Shown: piece by piece, positions 31,640 through 40,316 of the stretch
Layout: each line of letters opens with the position of its first letter
How positions within the stretch are numbered: position 1 is the first letter of the stretch
Origin: Halalkaliarchaeum desulfuricum
Lineage (GTDB): Archaea > Halobacteriota > Halobacteria > Halobacteriales > Haloferacaceae
Assembly: GCF_002952775.1 (NCBI RefSeq)
Contig: NZ_CP025066.1
Location: 1,922,001 to 1,986,000, forward strand
Length of the DNA: 64,000 bases
Reading direction: 5' to 3'
Notes under the pieces: model-generated
Told to the model about the DNA's origin: nothing
Database searches by the model: none
What the model saw: only the letters and a program-made list of their open reading frames with translations
Position numbers and translations under genes: made by a program

Positions 31640-31767
31640 CTCCCAGAACGATTCGTTCTATCACGAGGTACTTTCGCAGAAGGATCACGGGGTTCCGGAA
31701 TCCACCTCGGGACGGCGGCACCGTAATATTCATTATCAGGTATCGGGTGCGAGAACTCGCTCGAGGG

Positions 31768-31850
31768 GTTATTTAAAGAAGCAAATATCAGCCTTATATA
31801 TTCCAGTATACTCAACCAGGGGTTAACCTTTCCCCTTATTCTAAGGGTAC
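31768..31850 (+). promoter_or_regulatory. Promoter and structured leader of the formate dehydrogenase operon
   Basis: AT-rich elements GTTATTTAAAG (31767-31777) and CTTATATATTCC (31791-31802) are TATA candidates; the second would start transcription near 31822-31826 and leave a leader of about 70 nt before ATG 31896. Here stems AGGGG/CCCCT (31818-31822 with 31832-31836) and CCCTTA/TAAGGG (31833-31838 with 31842-31847) share bases and exclude each other. A GGAGAG at 31884-31889 is a Shine-Dalgarno-like sequence before the start. Confidence 0.5.
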
Positions 31851-31895
31851 GGGACTATCGGTGATGAATGGCATTTTTTGTCTGGAGAGAAACCA

Positions 31896-34820
31896 ATGAG
31901 TACGAAACCATCACTCGACATCGAACGTCGGGGAGTCCTCAAGCTCGGAGGGGCGGCCGCGCTTGCTGGACTCGTCGGCGGGCGAACCCTCGTCGAACCT
32001 GGAACGGCACAGGAGGATGCCGACGAAGACGGCGAGACGGAGCTCGTAAAGACCATCTGTTCACACTGTGCGGTCGGGTGTGGACTGAAAATGGAGGTCG
32101 AAAACGATACAGTCGTCGGGCAACAGGCCTGGAAGGACCACCCGATCAACCAGGGCGGTCTCTGTTCGAAAGGGGCGAGCCAGGCCCAGACCGTAAACTC
32201 CCCGCGACGGCTCAAGGAGCCGGTCAAAAAGGAAGACGGCGAGTGGGTACCACTCTCGTGGGACGAGGCGATGGACGAGATCGCCGACGAACTGCTCCGG
32301 GTCCGCGAGGAGTACGGTCCCGACAGCACGATGTGGATGGGATCGGCGAAGATCAGCAACGAGGAGGCGTACCTGTTCCGGAAGCTCGCCGCCTTCTACG
32401 GCACCAACAACGTCGACCACCAGGCACGGATCTGTCACTCGACGACCGTCGCCGGGCTGGCGAATACCTGGGGCTTCGGCGCGATGACCCAGTCGGTAAA
32501 CGACGTCCAGCACGCCGACGCCAACCTCATCATCGGACACAACCCCGCCGAGGCGCACCCGGTGATGATGCGGTACATCCAGAAGGCGCGCCAGAACGGC
32601 GGCGACGTGATCGTCGCCGAGCCGCGGTTCACCAAGACCGCCGCCCACGCGGACGACTACGTTAGGTTCCGACCCGGGACCGACATCGCGTTCATCAACG
32701 GACTCCTCCATCACATCGTCTTCAATCTGGAGGCCCACGACGAGGAGTTCCTCGAAGACCGCGTCTACGACTGGGAGTCGGCCAAAGCGAATATCGAAGA
32801 GTACGACCTCGAAACCGTCTCGGACATCACGTGGGTCGACGAGGAGGACCTGAAAGACGTCGCCGAGACGCTCGTCGAGTCGGACGTAAGCACCGTCGAG
32901 TGGTCGATGGGGTCGACACAGCACACCACCGGCACCCAGAACATCCGATCGTACGCCATCCTCAACCTGGCGCTGGGCGATACCGGCCAGGTCGGCGGCG
33001 GCAACAACCCGGTGCGGGGCCACGACAACGTCCAGGGCGCGACGGACGTGTGTGTCCTGTCGCATCATCTCCCCGGCTACTACGGACTCGACGACGGCGC
33101 CTGGGACCACTGGACTAACGTCTGGTCCGAGACGCCGAGCACCAGTGGCACCATCACCCGTGAGGAACTCCTGGAGGATCACTTCCACAACAAGGAGATG
33201 ATGAACAAGGAGGGCCTCACGGATAGCCGCTGGTTCGAGGGTGCCCTCGAGGACGACGAACGGAGGGGTGATCTCTACCAGCCCAACCCGGTGAAGGCCG
33301 TGATGGTGTGGGGCCACTCGCTGAACTCCATAAGCGAGATGAAGCGGCTAAAGCGGGCGCTGGAGAACGTCGATCTGGTCGTCGGCGTCGATCCGTTCCC
33401 GGGCCTGGCCGGTACCCTGGCGGACCGCGAGGACGGGATCATCCTGCTGCCGGCTGCGACCCGGCAGGAAGGCTCGGGCAGCGTCACGGCGACCAACCGG
33501 TCGGTCCAGTGGCGGTACCAGGCGGTGACGCCGCGGCACAACTCCCGGACGGACTTCGACATGCTCACGGACCTCGCGGAGCGGCTCGGCTTCGGCGAGC
33601 ACTTCGACTACGACGAGGTCGAGGAGGTGACGAACGAGATCAACCTCGGGATCCGTTCGATCGGGTTGATCGGCCAGACGCCCGAGCGCATCAAGGCTCA
33701 CATGGAGAACAGCCACGTGTTCAGCTCGGAGACCCTGCGGGCCGAGGTGCGGGACGACCACGAACTCGCCGGGGAGTATTTCGGCCTCCCGTGGCCCTGC
33801 TGGCACGAGGACCATCCCGGGACGCCGATACTCTACCGCGACAGCGTCCATCCCGCAGAGGGCGGCCTCGACTTCCGCGCCCGGTGGGGTACGGAGGCGC
33901 CCGACGGCGAGACCCTCCTCCGGAACAGCTACGAGCCCGACTGGTGGGACGGCGAGATCGAGGGCGTCCCGCAGTACCCCGGGTACGCCACCGAACTGCC
34001 GGACGGCAGCACGCCGGCCGCGCCGACGACCCCGATCGAGTACGCACTCAGCGAGGACCATTCGGTGTACGACGCAGCCCAGGCTGTCGACGGTGTGAAC
34101 GCCGCTGACTTCGCCGCATACGACAACGAACAACCCGATCCGCCGACCGGCCGCGGTCGCGCTCGCGCCCGTGCCTGGAACCTCCCCGACGAGGTACCGA
34201 AACACCGCGAACCTGTCGAGACGCCACGGAAGGACCTGATTGACGAGTATCCCAACTACGAACTCCAGGAGGACTTCTACCGGCTGGACCTCGACAACCG
34301 CGGCGCCCAGGTGGAGCGCCGGGATCTCGTCGACGAGTTCGAGTTCGTCCTCACGACCGGCCGCCAGGTGGAACACCAGGGTGGCGGCGCCACGACGCGG
34401 AACACGATGGGCACCGCCAACCGCGCGCCGATGATGTACGCCGAGATCCACCCGAACGTCGCAAACGAACTGAACGTCGATACCGGCGAGTGGATCTGGG
34501 TGAAGACGGATCCCGGACGGATGCTCGTTCAGGCGCGCGTCACCGAACGCGTAAACGACGAGGAGGTGTTCCTCCCGTTCCACTGGGGCGGCCTGTTCGA
34601 AGGCGAATCGTACGTCGATGACTACCCCGAAGGGACTGAACCGCTCGTGATCGGCGATTCAGCGAACATCGGAACGTCCGTGGGATACGACGTGGTCACG
34701 AACATGCAGGCGACGAAGGTGACCCTGTGTGGGCTCGAGCGGGCAAGCGCCGACGAGATCCCGGAACTCCCGGAGAAGCAGCAAGCCTACCAAACGCAGC
34801 GCGGATTCGAAAAGAGGTGA
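31896..34820 (+). CDS. fdhA: Formate dehydrogenase catalytic subunit, Tat-exported, Cys type
   Basis: A 974-residue Mo/W-bisMGD enzyme that oxidises formate to CO2. The Tat signal is ERRGVLKLGGAAALAGL (residues 10-26). The N-terminal cluster motif is complete: C55-x2-C58-x3-C62-x27-C90. Cys180-His181 in ARICHSTTVAGLANTWGFGAMT is the formate dehydrogenase active-site pair, with Cys in place of selenocysteine. HNPAEAHPVMMRYI and GHDNVQGATDV follow as family blocks. The C-terminal molybdopterin-dinucleotide domain begins near VLTTGRQVEHQGGG. ATG 31896 follows a purine-rich GGAGAG and is preferred to an upstream TTG. It starts an operon of five genes: catalytic, FeS, small membrane, cytochrome b, chaperone. 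Confidence 0.94.
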   Translation: MSTKPSLDIERRGVLKLGGAAALAGLVGGRTLVEPGTAQEDADEDGETELVKTICSHCAVGCGLKMEVENDTVVGQQAWKDHPINQGGLCSKGASQAQTVNSPRRLKEPVKKEDGEWVPLSWDEAMDEIADELLRVREEYGPDSTMWMGSAKISNEEAYLFRKLAAFYGTNNVDHQARICHSTTVAGLANTWGFGAMTQSVNDVQHADANLIIGHNPAEAHPVMMRYIQKARQNGGDVIVAEPRFTKTAAHADDYVRFRPGTDIAFINGLLHHIVFNLEAHDEEFLEDRVYDWESAKANIEEYDLETVSDITWVDEEDLKDVAETLVESDVSTVEWSMGSTQHTTGTQNIRSYAILNLALGDTGQVGGGNNPVRGHDNVQGATDVCVLSHHLPGYYGLDDGAWDHWTNVWSETPSTSGTITREELLEDHFHNKEMMNKEGLTDSRWFEGALEDDERRGDLYQPNPVKAVMVWGHSLNSISEMKRLKRALENVDLVVGVDPFPGLAGTLADREDGIILLPAATRQEGSGSVTATNRSVQWRYQAVTPRHNSRTDFDMLTDLAERLGFGEHFDYDEVEEVTNEINLGIRSIGLIGQTPERIKAHMENSHVFSSETLRAEVRDDHELAGEYFGLPWPCWHEDHPGTPILYRDSVHPAEGGLDFRARWGTEAPDGETLLRNSYEPDWWDGEIEGVPQYPGYATELPDGSTPAAPTTPIEYALSEDHSVYDAAQAVDGVNAADFAAYDNEQPDPPTGRGRARARAWNLPDEVPKHREPVETPRKDLIDEYPNYELQEDFYRLDLDNRGAQVERRDLVDEFEFVLTTGRQVEHQGGGATTRNTMGTANRAPMMYAEIHPNVANELNVDTGEWIWVKTDPGRMLVQARVTERVNDEEVFLPFHWGGLFEGESYVDDYPEGTEPLVIGDSANIGTSVGYDVVTNMQATKVTLCGLERASADEIPELPEKQQAYQTQRGFEKR

Positions 34821-34826
34821 CCGTCA

Positions 34827-35390
34827 ATGAGCGCAAAAACACCCCTCAGAGTGATTCCCAAGGTGGGAGCCTGTATCGACTGCGGCGCCTGCAACGTCGC
34901 GTGTAAAGACGAGTGGGACCTCTCGGACAACAACGACCGGATCGAGGTCGTCACCCACAACGAAGGAAAAGGCGGCGGTCGGTTCAGCGCCGGCGAAACC
35001 AGCGTCCCGATGTCCTGTTACCACTGCGCGGAGGCGCCGTGCATGGAGGTGTGCCCCACCGATGCGATCGATCGGGACGAGCACGGGCTCGTCCAGGTCG
35101 AAAAAGACGAGTGCATCGGCTGCTCGTACTGTGCGTGGGCGTGTCCGTTCGGGGCAACCCAGTTCCCCGACGAGACGGCCTCGACGGGCAACGCCGGGAC
35201 GATGGACAAGTGTACCGGCTGCGTCGAGCGGATCGAGGACGACGAGAATCCGGTCTGCTTCGACCAGTGTGCGACGGACGCCCTGGCGTACGGCACGCCC
35301 TCGGAAATCGCAGAGCAACTCCGCGGGGACCGCAGTGCCGACATGTTCCGTGGCGACCTCGGTGACATCGTGTTCGGTGGATCCCTGTAA
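34827..35390 (+). CDS. fdhB: Formate dehydrogenase iron-sulfur (beta) subunit
   Basis: A 187-residue four-cluster ferredoxin: ACIDCGACNVACKD, SCYHCAEAPCMEVCPTDAI, CIGCSYCAWACPFGATQF and KCTGCVERI...CFDQCATDAL. It carries electrons from FdhA to the cytochrome b. Unlike bacterial FdnH it lacks a C-terminal transmembrane helix (the protein ends DLGDIVFGGSL), so it needs another membrane contact; the small membrane protein encoded 19 nt downstream could provide it. The gene starts 6 nt after fdhA. Confidence 0.93.
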   Translation: MSAKTPLRVIPKVGACIDCGACNVACKDEWDLSDNNDRIEVVTHNEGKGGGRFSAGETSVPMSCYHCAEAPCMEVCPTDAIDRDEHGLVQVEKDECIGCSYCAWACPFGATQFPDETASTGNAGTMDKCTGCVERIEDDENPVCFDQCATDALAYGTPSEIAEQLRGDRSADMFRGDLGDIVFGGSL

Positions 35391-35409
35391 CCGTCCCTGA
35401 CCGACAACT

Positions 35410-35730
35410 ATGGCCAGTCAAACAATCGACGTCGACGGCGGTGGGATCTCGGGCTCGATCGCCCGGTACCGCTCGCACATCGCGGCGGCCATCGCAGTAG
35501 TGACAGTAGCCGTCGTGTTGTTCGCGCTCGACGCGATCGCGGTCCCCCTCGAGGCCGGGGAAACGCTTCGCGTCGCCGGGAGCGCCGCGATCGCGGGCGG
35601 CGACTCCGTGTACAACCAGTATGCCGGTCTCTGGCTGGCGGTTCGGGCGGTTATGGGCGCGTACATCGTCTTCGTCGCGGTCTTCATTTCGGTGCTCGCG
35701 TTCGCGACCTGGAAGGAGGTGCTCGAATAA
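35410..35730 (+). CDS. Small two-helix membrane protein of the formate dehydrogenase operon
   Basis: A 106-residue protein with two hydrophobic helices, roughly residues 23-45 (HIAAAIAVVTVAVVLFALDAI) and 74-100 (LWLAVRAVMGAYIVFVAVFISVLA), joined by a short polar loop GGDSVYNQYAG. No family is recognised. It lies between fdhB and the cytochrome b gene, touching the latter (stop/start overlap at 35730). Position and size suggest an extra anchor subunit that compensates for the missing C-terminal helix of FdhB. Role inferred only from context. Confidence 0.8.
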   Translation: MASQTIDVDGGGISGSIARYRSHIAAAIAVVTVAVVLFALDAIAVPLEAGETLRVAGSAAIAGGDSVYNQYAGLWLAVRAVMGAYIVFVAVFISVLAFATWKEVLE

Positions 35731-36728
35731 TGGCAACAGATACCGGATCAGGCGCGTTCGGGCGGATAACGCGTTTCTCGGACGTGCAGGTGTACGTCCA
35801 CGCGACAGCTGCCCTGTCGATATTTTTCCTGTATCTGACTGGGCTGCCGTTGACGTTCAGCGAACACCTCGGGTGGCTGTTCGCAATCTTCGGCTACGGC
35901 AATGTGGTGCTTTTGCACATTATTGCTGGCGTCGCGCTCATTCTGGTGGGTGTCTACTACGTGTCGTATCTACTGCTCGGGGTTCTTTCCGGACGCGCCG
36001 GAATCCCGGCGCTTCCGACCCTCGAGGACGCCCGTGAGGCGGTACAGTACGGGAAGTATCTGGGCGGGCGGGCGAAGAAACCCGAGGCGGACAAGTACGG
36101 CTGGCTCCAGAAAGCCGAAGTCGGCGTGATCGTCACCGAACTCACGCTTATAAGTCTCACCGGCCTGCTGCTCTGGTACAGGGGGCTGTTCGTTTCACCC
36201 GAATTCCGGGCAATTCTCGGCGGCCACGAGCCGCTGGCGGATTTCCTGCTCCTCATCGCCCGCGACATCCACCTCATCTTCGCGCTGACGTTCCTGATGG
36301 GGATTGCGTTCCATCTCTACATCGCGAACGTCAAAGAGAAGTATCCGTTCAACGAGACGATGTTCTCCGGTGACGTCTCCGCAGAACGCGCGGCCCACCA
36401 CTGGCCGGCGTGGGCCAGGAAGAAGCTCGGTGAGTTGCCGGGCCACGTCGAGACTGCAGCCCCCGCGAAGAAGACTCTCGCCGGGGTCACCTTCGCGTTG
36501 CTTTTGTTCTTTGCGGTGGTGGTGACGGCGACGCTGTTCGCCGCCGTTTTCTCGCCGCTGCCGACCCGCGATTACCTGGTCGCGGTGTCGGGGGACGTAC
36601 TCACTCAGGGGGTGACCGGCGTCGTTTACTTCCTTGGATTGAACGCCGCCGTCCTGATGGTTATCGGCGGCAGCGCGGCGATCATCTACGGTATCAGCAA
36701 ACGGCTCCGGGGTGAGTACGATGTCTGA
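35730..36728 (+). CDS. Formate dehydrogenase gamma subunit, cytochrome b type
   Basis: A 332-residue membrane protein of the FdnI/cytochrome b561-like family. Conserved helices contain candidate haem ligands: VYVHATAALSIFFLYLTGLPL, VVLLHIIAGVALILVGVYY, ARDIHLIFALTFLMGIAFHLYIAN; these four His match the two-haem pattern of FDH gamma subunits. FNETMFSGDVSAERAAHHWPAWA is the cytoplasmic/periplasmic loop block typical of the family. Two more C-terminal helices (VTFALLLFFAVVVTATLFAAVF and VVYFLGLNAAVLMVIGGSAAIIYG) extend it beyond the usual bacterial length. It passes electrons to the quinone pool. Confidence 0.9.
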   Translation: MATDTGSGAFGRITRFSDVQVYVHATAALSIFFLYLTGLPLTFSEHLGWLFAIFGYGNVVLLHIIAGVALILVGVYYVSYLLLGVLSGRAGIPALPTLEDAREAVQYGKYLGGRAKKPEADKYGWLQKAEVGVIVTELTLISLTGLLLWYRGLFVSPEFRAILGGHEPLADFLLLIARDIHLIFALTFLMGIAFHLYIANVKEKYPFNETMFSGDVSAERAAHHWPAWARKKLGELPGHVETAAPAKKTLAGVTFALLLFFAVVVTATLFAAVFSPLPTRDYLVAVSGDVLTQGVTGVVYFLGLNAAVLMVIGGSAAIIYGISKRLRGEYDV

Positions 36729-37365
36729 ACCCACGAACACCCCTCTCGACCGAGAACCCGACACCGGCGATACCCTGGCGGAACTGTACCGGTTCGTCTC
36801 GGGAGTACTCGCGGATCCGCCCACCCCAGAGGCCATCGAGGAGTTCCAGGCCGGGGCGCTCCCCGAACCGGCCGACCTGCCCGACGGGCCGCTTCGTGAC
36901 GGGTTCGTCTCACTCCGGAAGTGGGCCAACGGCGTCGACGACACGGCGGAGGCGGCGGCGGAGCTCGAACGGGAACACACCAGACTGTTCGTCGGCCCTC
37001 GACCGAGCCTCCAGATCCACGAGTCGTACTACGCCGACGACTACCTAGGCGAGCCCCTGGCAGCGGTGAAGGGTACGTACGCCGGACTCGGCATCCACCC
37101 CAGCGAGGACCTCAAGGAGGAGGCCGACCACGCCGCCGTCGAACTCGCAGCGCTTGCGGTGTTGAGTCGACGGGAGGGCGAGAGTCCGGACGACAAGCGA
37201 CTGTTCCTTCGTGACCACGGCTGGTGGTTCCCGGCCCTGGCCGAGGACCTTCGCGAGACGGCCGAAAGCGAGTTCTATCACGCGGTCGGCGACATCGTGG
37301 ACGGACTGGTGCGGTTCGACGCCGAGCGGTTCGAAGTCGACGTCGAATCCGTCTCGGAATCGTAG
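36721..37365 (+). CDS. TorD/DmsD-family chaperone of the formate dehydrogenase
   Basis: A 214-residue chaperone, last gene of the fdh operon, overlapping the cytochrome b gene by 8 nt. ELYRFVSGVLADPPTPEAIEEFQ and LEREHTRLFVGPRPSLQIHESYYADDYLGEPLAAVKGTY are the TorD family blocks (E-x-TRLFVGP...ESxY). It would bind the FdhA Tat leader during cofactor insertion. An alternative GTG start lies at 36712. The other TorD homolog at 235-963 differs strongly in sequence, consistent with a separate client. Confidence 0.87.
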   Translation: MSEPTNTPLDREPDTGDTLAELYRFVSGVLADPPTPEAIEEFQAGALPEPADLPDGPLRDGFVSLRKWANGVDDTAEAAAELEREHTRLFVGPRPSLQIHESYYADDYLGEPLAAVKGTYAGLGIHPSEDLKEEADHAAVELAALAVLSRREGESPDDKRLFLRDHGWWFPALAEDLRETAESEFYHAVGDIVDGLVRFDAERFEVDVESVSES

Positions 37366-37448
37366 GCCTGGCGGACGATCCCCCATTCTGAACTGCCGAA
37401 TCCGTTATTTTCGTACGTTGTTCCTCGCGGAGTGATCACCCGGCCATC

Positions 37449-38873
37449 TCAGCTTTCGGATGACTGACGCCGCCCATCGATCACTTTCGCGGCCGTCAAC
37501 ACTGGATCCCATGTCGTGTTGAACGGCGGCGCGTAGGCGAGATCGTAGTTCGCCAACTCGCTCGCCGAAATCCCCTCGGTTACCGCCCCGACGAGCGCGT
37601 GACTCCGGTGGACGGCGCCCTCCCCGTATTCGGACGCGAGGCTCCCGCCCAACACTCGCCCGGACGGCCGATCGACGGTGAGCGTCACGAGGACTGTTCC
37701 GCCTTCGGGGTAGTAGCCCGCCCGGGACTTCGCCTCGATCGTATCGGTCATCGGATCGAACCCCGCCTTTCGAGCTTCCTGGTGATCCAGGATTCCCGTT
37801 CGGGCGGCTTCCATCTCGAAGGCTTTCACCGCCGCAGTGCCCGCAATACCGCCCCCTTTCGTCGGCTCGCCGGCGACTGTCTGCCCGATCGCCCGTCCGT
37901 GACGGTTGGCAGTCAGCGCCAGGGGAACGTACGCCAACTCGCCGGTGACGACGTGTCGGGCCTCCGCGCAGTCGCCTGCCGCGTACACGTCAGGGAGATT
38001 CGTCTCGCGATACTCGTCCGTCGCGATCGCCCCCGTCTCGCCGAGCTGAATGCCGGCGTCCTCGGCGAGTTTCGTCCGCGGACGGACGCCCGTCCCGACG
38101 AGTACCATCTCGACCGGGACGCGGTTGTCTTCCGTGACGACCGCTTGAACCGTCCCGTCACCGTCGAGGGAGGCGACCTCCGCCTCGAGATAGACGGCAA
38201 CGTCCTGATCGGCGAGGTGTTCGAGGACGGCTTCGCTCGTGGCATCACTGAAGGCTTTGAGAACGCGATCCCCGCGCTGGAAGAGGTGGACCTCGAACCC
38301 GTTGGCTGCGAGCGCCTCCGCCATCTCCACCCCGATATACCCGCCGCCGACGATCCCGACGGGCCCAGTACACTGTTCGAGAAACTGGCAGGCTGGCCCT
38401 CGGTCGGGTTGCATGAGGTCCTTCTCGGATCGTGCCCGCGCGACGTACTCCCGGAGTTGTTTCCCGTCCGACATCGACCCGAGCGTGTACACGCCCGGCA
38501 GGTCCAGGCCGTCGATCGGCGGGGTGATCGCTCGCGCGCCGGTGGCTACGAGCAGGTGATCGTACTCCTGGACGACCGTTTCCTCGTCACTTTGGGCCCT
38601 AACAGTCCGATCAGCGGGATCGATGTCGACGACCTCGTGTTCGGTCCGCAGATCGATATCACGCTCCCTGCGGAATTCTTCGGGGGTGACCGACACAAGG
38701 TCTTGGAGCGACTGTATCTCCCCTTTGATATAATAGGGGAGCCCGCAGGCCCCGTACGAGACCCACTCACCCTTCTCGAAGACGACGACATCGATGTCCG
38801 GATCGTCGCGTTTCGCTTTGCTTGCTGCCGACATTCCGGCGGCGTCGCCGCCGATCACGACGAAGGTTGACAT
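37449..38873 (-). CDS. CoA-disulfide reductase-like FAD protein (paralog 2)
   Basis: A 474-residue paralog of the enzyme at 28820-30307 with the same architecture: FVVIGGDAAGMSAASKAKRDDP, redox Cys43 in VSYGACGLPYYIKG (Cys43 is also the active cysteine number in Staphylococcus CoADR), VGIVGGGYIGVEMAEALAA and LPDVYAAGDCAEARHVV. The C-terminal dimerisation domain ends NYDLAYAPPFNTTWDPVLTAAKVIDG. A minus-strand TTTTATAA box at 38896-38903 is 27 nt upstream of the ATG, so the message is leaderless. No TATTGT-N9-ACAATA site is seen, so the two paralogs are probably regulated differently. It converges with the fdh operon. Confidence 0.88.
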   Translation of the reverse strand: MSTFVVIGGDAAGMSAASKAKRDDPDIDVVVFEKGEWVSYGACGLPYYIKGEIQSLQDLVSVTPEEFRRERDIDLRTEHEVVDIDPADRTVRAQSDEETVVQEYDHLLVATGARAITPPIDGLDLPGVYTLGSMSDGKQLREYVARARSEKDLMQPDRGPACQFLEQCTGPVGIVGGGYIGVEMAEALAANGFEVHLFQRGDRVLKAFSDATSEAVLEHLADQDVAVYLEAEVASLDGDGTVQAVVTEDNRVPVEMVLVGTGVRPRTKLAEDAGIQLGETGAIATDEYRETNLPDVYAAGDCAEARHVVTGELAYVPLALTANRHGRAIGQTVAGEPTKGGGIAGTAAVKAFEMEAARTGILDHQEARKAGFDPMTDTIEAKSRAGYYPEGGTVLVTLTVDRPSGRVLGGSLASEYGEGAVHRSHALVGAVTEGISASELANYDLAYAPPFNTTWDPVLTAAKVIDGRRQSSES

Positions 38874-38987
38874 GGGAACTCATCGGTCGGTCGGGTTATA
38901 AAACGGGTAATCTCATGGGGAACTGGTAGACGACGAAGGTGACGGAGGGAGGATGAGCAAGACTGACTGACGAGGACGGATACGGAC

Positions 38988-39482
38988 TCAGGGGACGGTC
39001 CCCTCCATCGATCCACGGGTCCACCGTCCCGTTTCAGCGTCGCAGTTCTTACAGTAGCCAACGACCGCCGTTTCGTCGGCGACCCGTTCGAGTCGGTTTT
39101 CCGTTTCCTCCTCGCAGTCCGGGCAGTAGCGCAGTTTGTGCTGTCTCCCATATTCGAGGGGAGCGCCGAGCGCGAGTGCACGGACCCGTTCGTCACCACG
39201 GTTCCATCCGCGCTGGAACTCTTCTCGGCCGAACCGGATAATCTCGCCCGCCGCTACTTCTATCGGTCCGTCAGCGGTGTCGAACGTCGCCGTTCCCTCC
39301 ATTATATAAAACAGCTCTTCTTGCACTTCGTGGTCGTGATACGCGAACGCGAAGCTGTCTCCGGGTTCGAGTTCGTAGTAGTTGATCGCGAGGTCGGTCG
39401 CCCCGAGGGGTTCGGTGAGATGACGCATCACGGCCGCCGGCTGGACGCTGTTTTCGACCTCGTCGATCCGGACCTTCTTCAT
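38988..39482 (-). CDS. Cupin-domain protein with C-terminal zinc ribbon
   Basis: A 164-residue fusion. Residues 1-105 form a cupin barrel (YELEPGDSFAFAYHDHEVQEELFYIMEGTATFDTADGPIEVAAGEIIRFGREEFQRGW), with HDHEVQEE and the later GEIIRF block. Residues 115-150 hold a four-cysteine ribbon, YCPDCEEETENRL...VGYCKNCDAETGRW. The metal ligand His-x-His is present, so a metallocupin is possible; function unknown. ATG 39482 lies 26 nt below a minus-strand TTTTATTT box, a leaderless promoter. The upstream in-frame ATG at 39551 would overlap nnrE and lacks that spacing. Confidence 0.82.
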   Translation of the reverse strand: MKKVRIDEVENSVQPAAVMRHLTEPLGATDLAINYYELEPGDSFAFAYHDHEVQEELFYIMEGTATFDTADGPIEVAAGEIIRFGREEFQRGWNRGDERVRALALGAPLEYGRQHKLRYCPDCEEETENRLERVADETAVVGYCKNCDAETGRWTRGSMEGTVP

Positions 39483-39529
39483 ACGCTTCCTGTTCGGGCG
39501 AGGGAAATAAAACGCCCAGTCAGTAGCAG

Positions 39530-40252
39530 TCACCGCACCAGTTCTACCCAATCGTGTTCCCCAAAGGGGTTCGCGTACTCGATGTCGAGTCGATGGTACA
39601 CCGTCTTCGGGATTCCGATGTCCGCAAGCAGGAGCCTGCCGTCGATCGAGGCGAGACCCGTTTTCGGAAGCGCGAGCGTGACCGTCCGATCCGGCCGGAC
39701 GGCGTCCCCGAGGATCTCGCCCGTTGTAGCGTCGATCCCGGAGGGGACGTCCAGCGAGACAACCGACTCGAATCGGTTGTTCATCGTTTCTACGTACCTG
39801 CTCGCCGGCGAACGCACCTCGCCGCTCAGCCCGTAGCCGATGAGGGCGTCTACGGCGACGTGCGGGCCGTCGAGTCGGGACAGTCCGTCGGCGGCGTCGA
39901 TGACCGGAACGGACATCGCCTCGAGGATCCGGTGCTGGTGGGCCGCCGCCCCCGTCAGTTCCCGGGGCACCCTGTCGAGGACCACCTGGACGGGGACGTC
40001 CCGGTTGGCGAGATGGCGCGCACAGGCCAACCCGCCGCCGCCGTTCCCGCCGTTTCCGGCCACGACGACGACTCTCTCCTCGTCCCGGATGTCGTGAACT
40101 TGCCGGGCGAGGGCCCGTCCGGCGTTTTCCATCATCTGGAGCAACGCCAGTCCCACGTCTTCGACGGCGACGCGATCGACCGCCAGCATCTCCTCGGCAG
40201 TGACTGCTGAAACGGACCGACCAGTTCGTGTTTGGAACGAATTCTGATTCAT
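39530..40252 (-). CDS. nnrE: NAD(P)H-hydrate epimerase (YjeF N-domain)
   Basis: A 240-residue YjeF N-terminal-domain protein that repairs NAD(P)H hydrates by epimerising R to S forms. MMENAGRALARQVHD is the N-terminal helix with the conserved ENAG, RVVVVAGNGGNGGGGLACARHL the glycine-rich substrate loop, HVAVDALIGYGLSGEVRSP the catalytic Asp region and VVSLDVPSGIDATTGEI the K+ and substrate site. It lacks the C-terminal dehydratase (YjeF C-domain/NnrD), so epimerase activity alone is expected, with the dehydratase elsewhere in the genome. Confidence 0.9.
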   Translation of the reverse strand: MNQNSFQTRTGRSVSAVTAEEMLAVDRVAVEDVGLALLQMMENAGRALARQVHDIRDEERVVVVAGNGGNGGGGLACARHLANRDVPVQVVLDRVPRELTGAAAHQHRILEAMSVPVIDAADGLSRLDGPHVAVDALIGYGLSGEVRSPASRYVETMNNRFESVVSLDVPSGIDATTGEILGDAVRPDRTVTLALPKTGLASIDGRLLLADIGIPKTVYHRLDIEYANPFGEHDWVELVR

Positions 40253-40316
40253 ACGACGACCAGGGACGGATGGAGGTTGGTCTTATCGGAGCGGGGAGTG
40301 GGGGCGAGTAGCGAAA

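Noticed and set aside
31896-34820. Selenocysteine in the formate dehydrogenase
   Set aside because: The active-site codon reads TGT (Cys180); no in-frame TGA or SECIS-like need is present.
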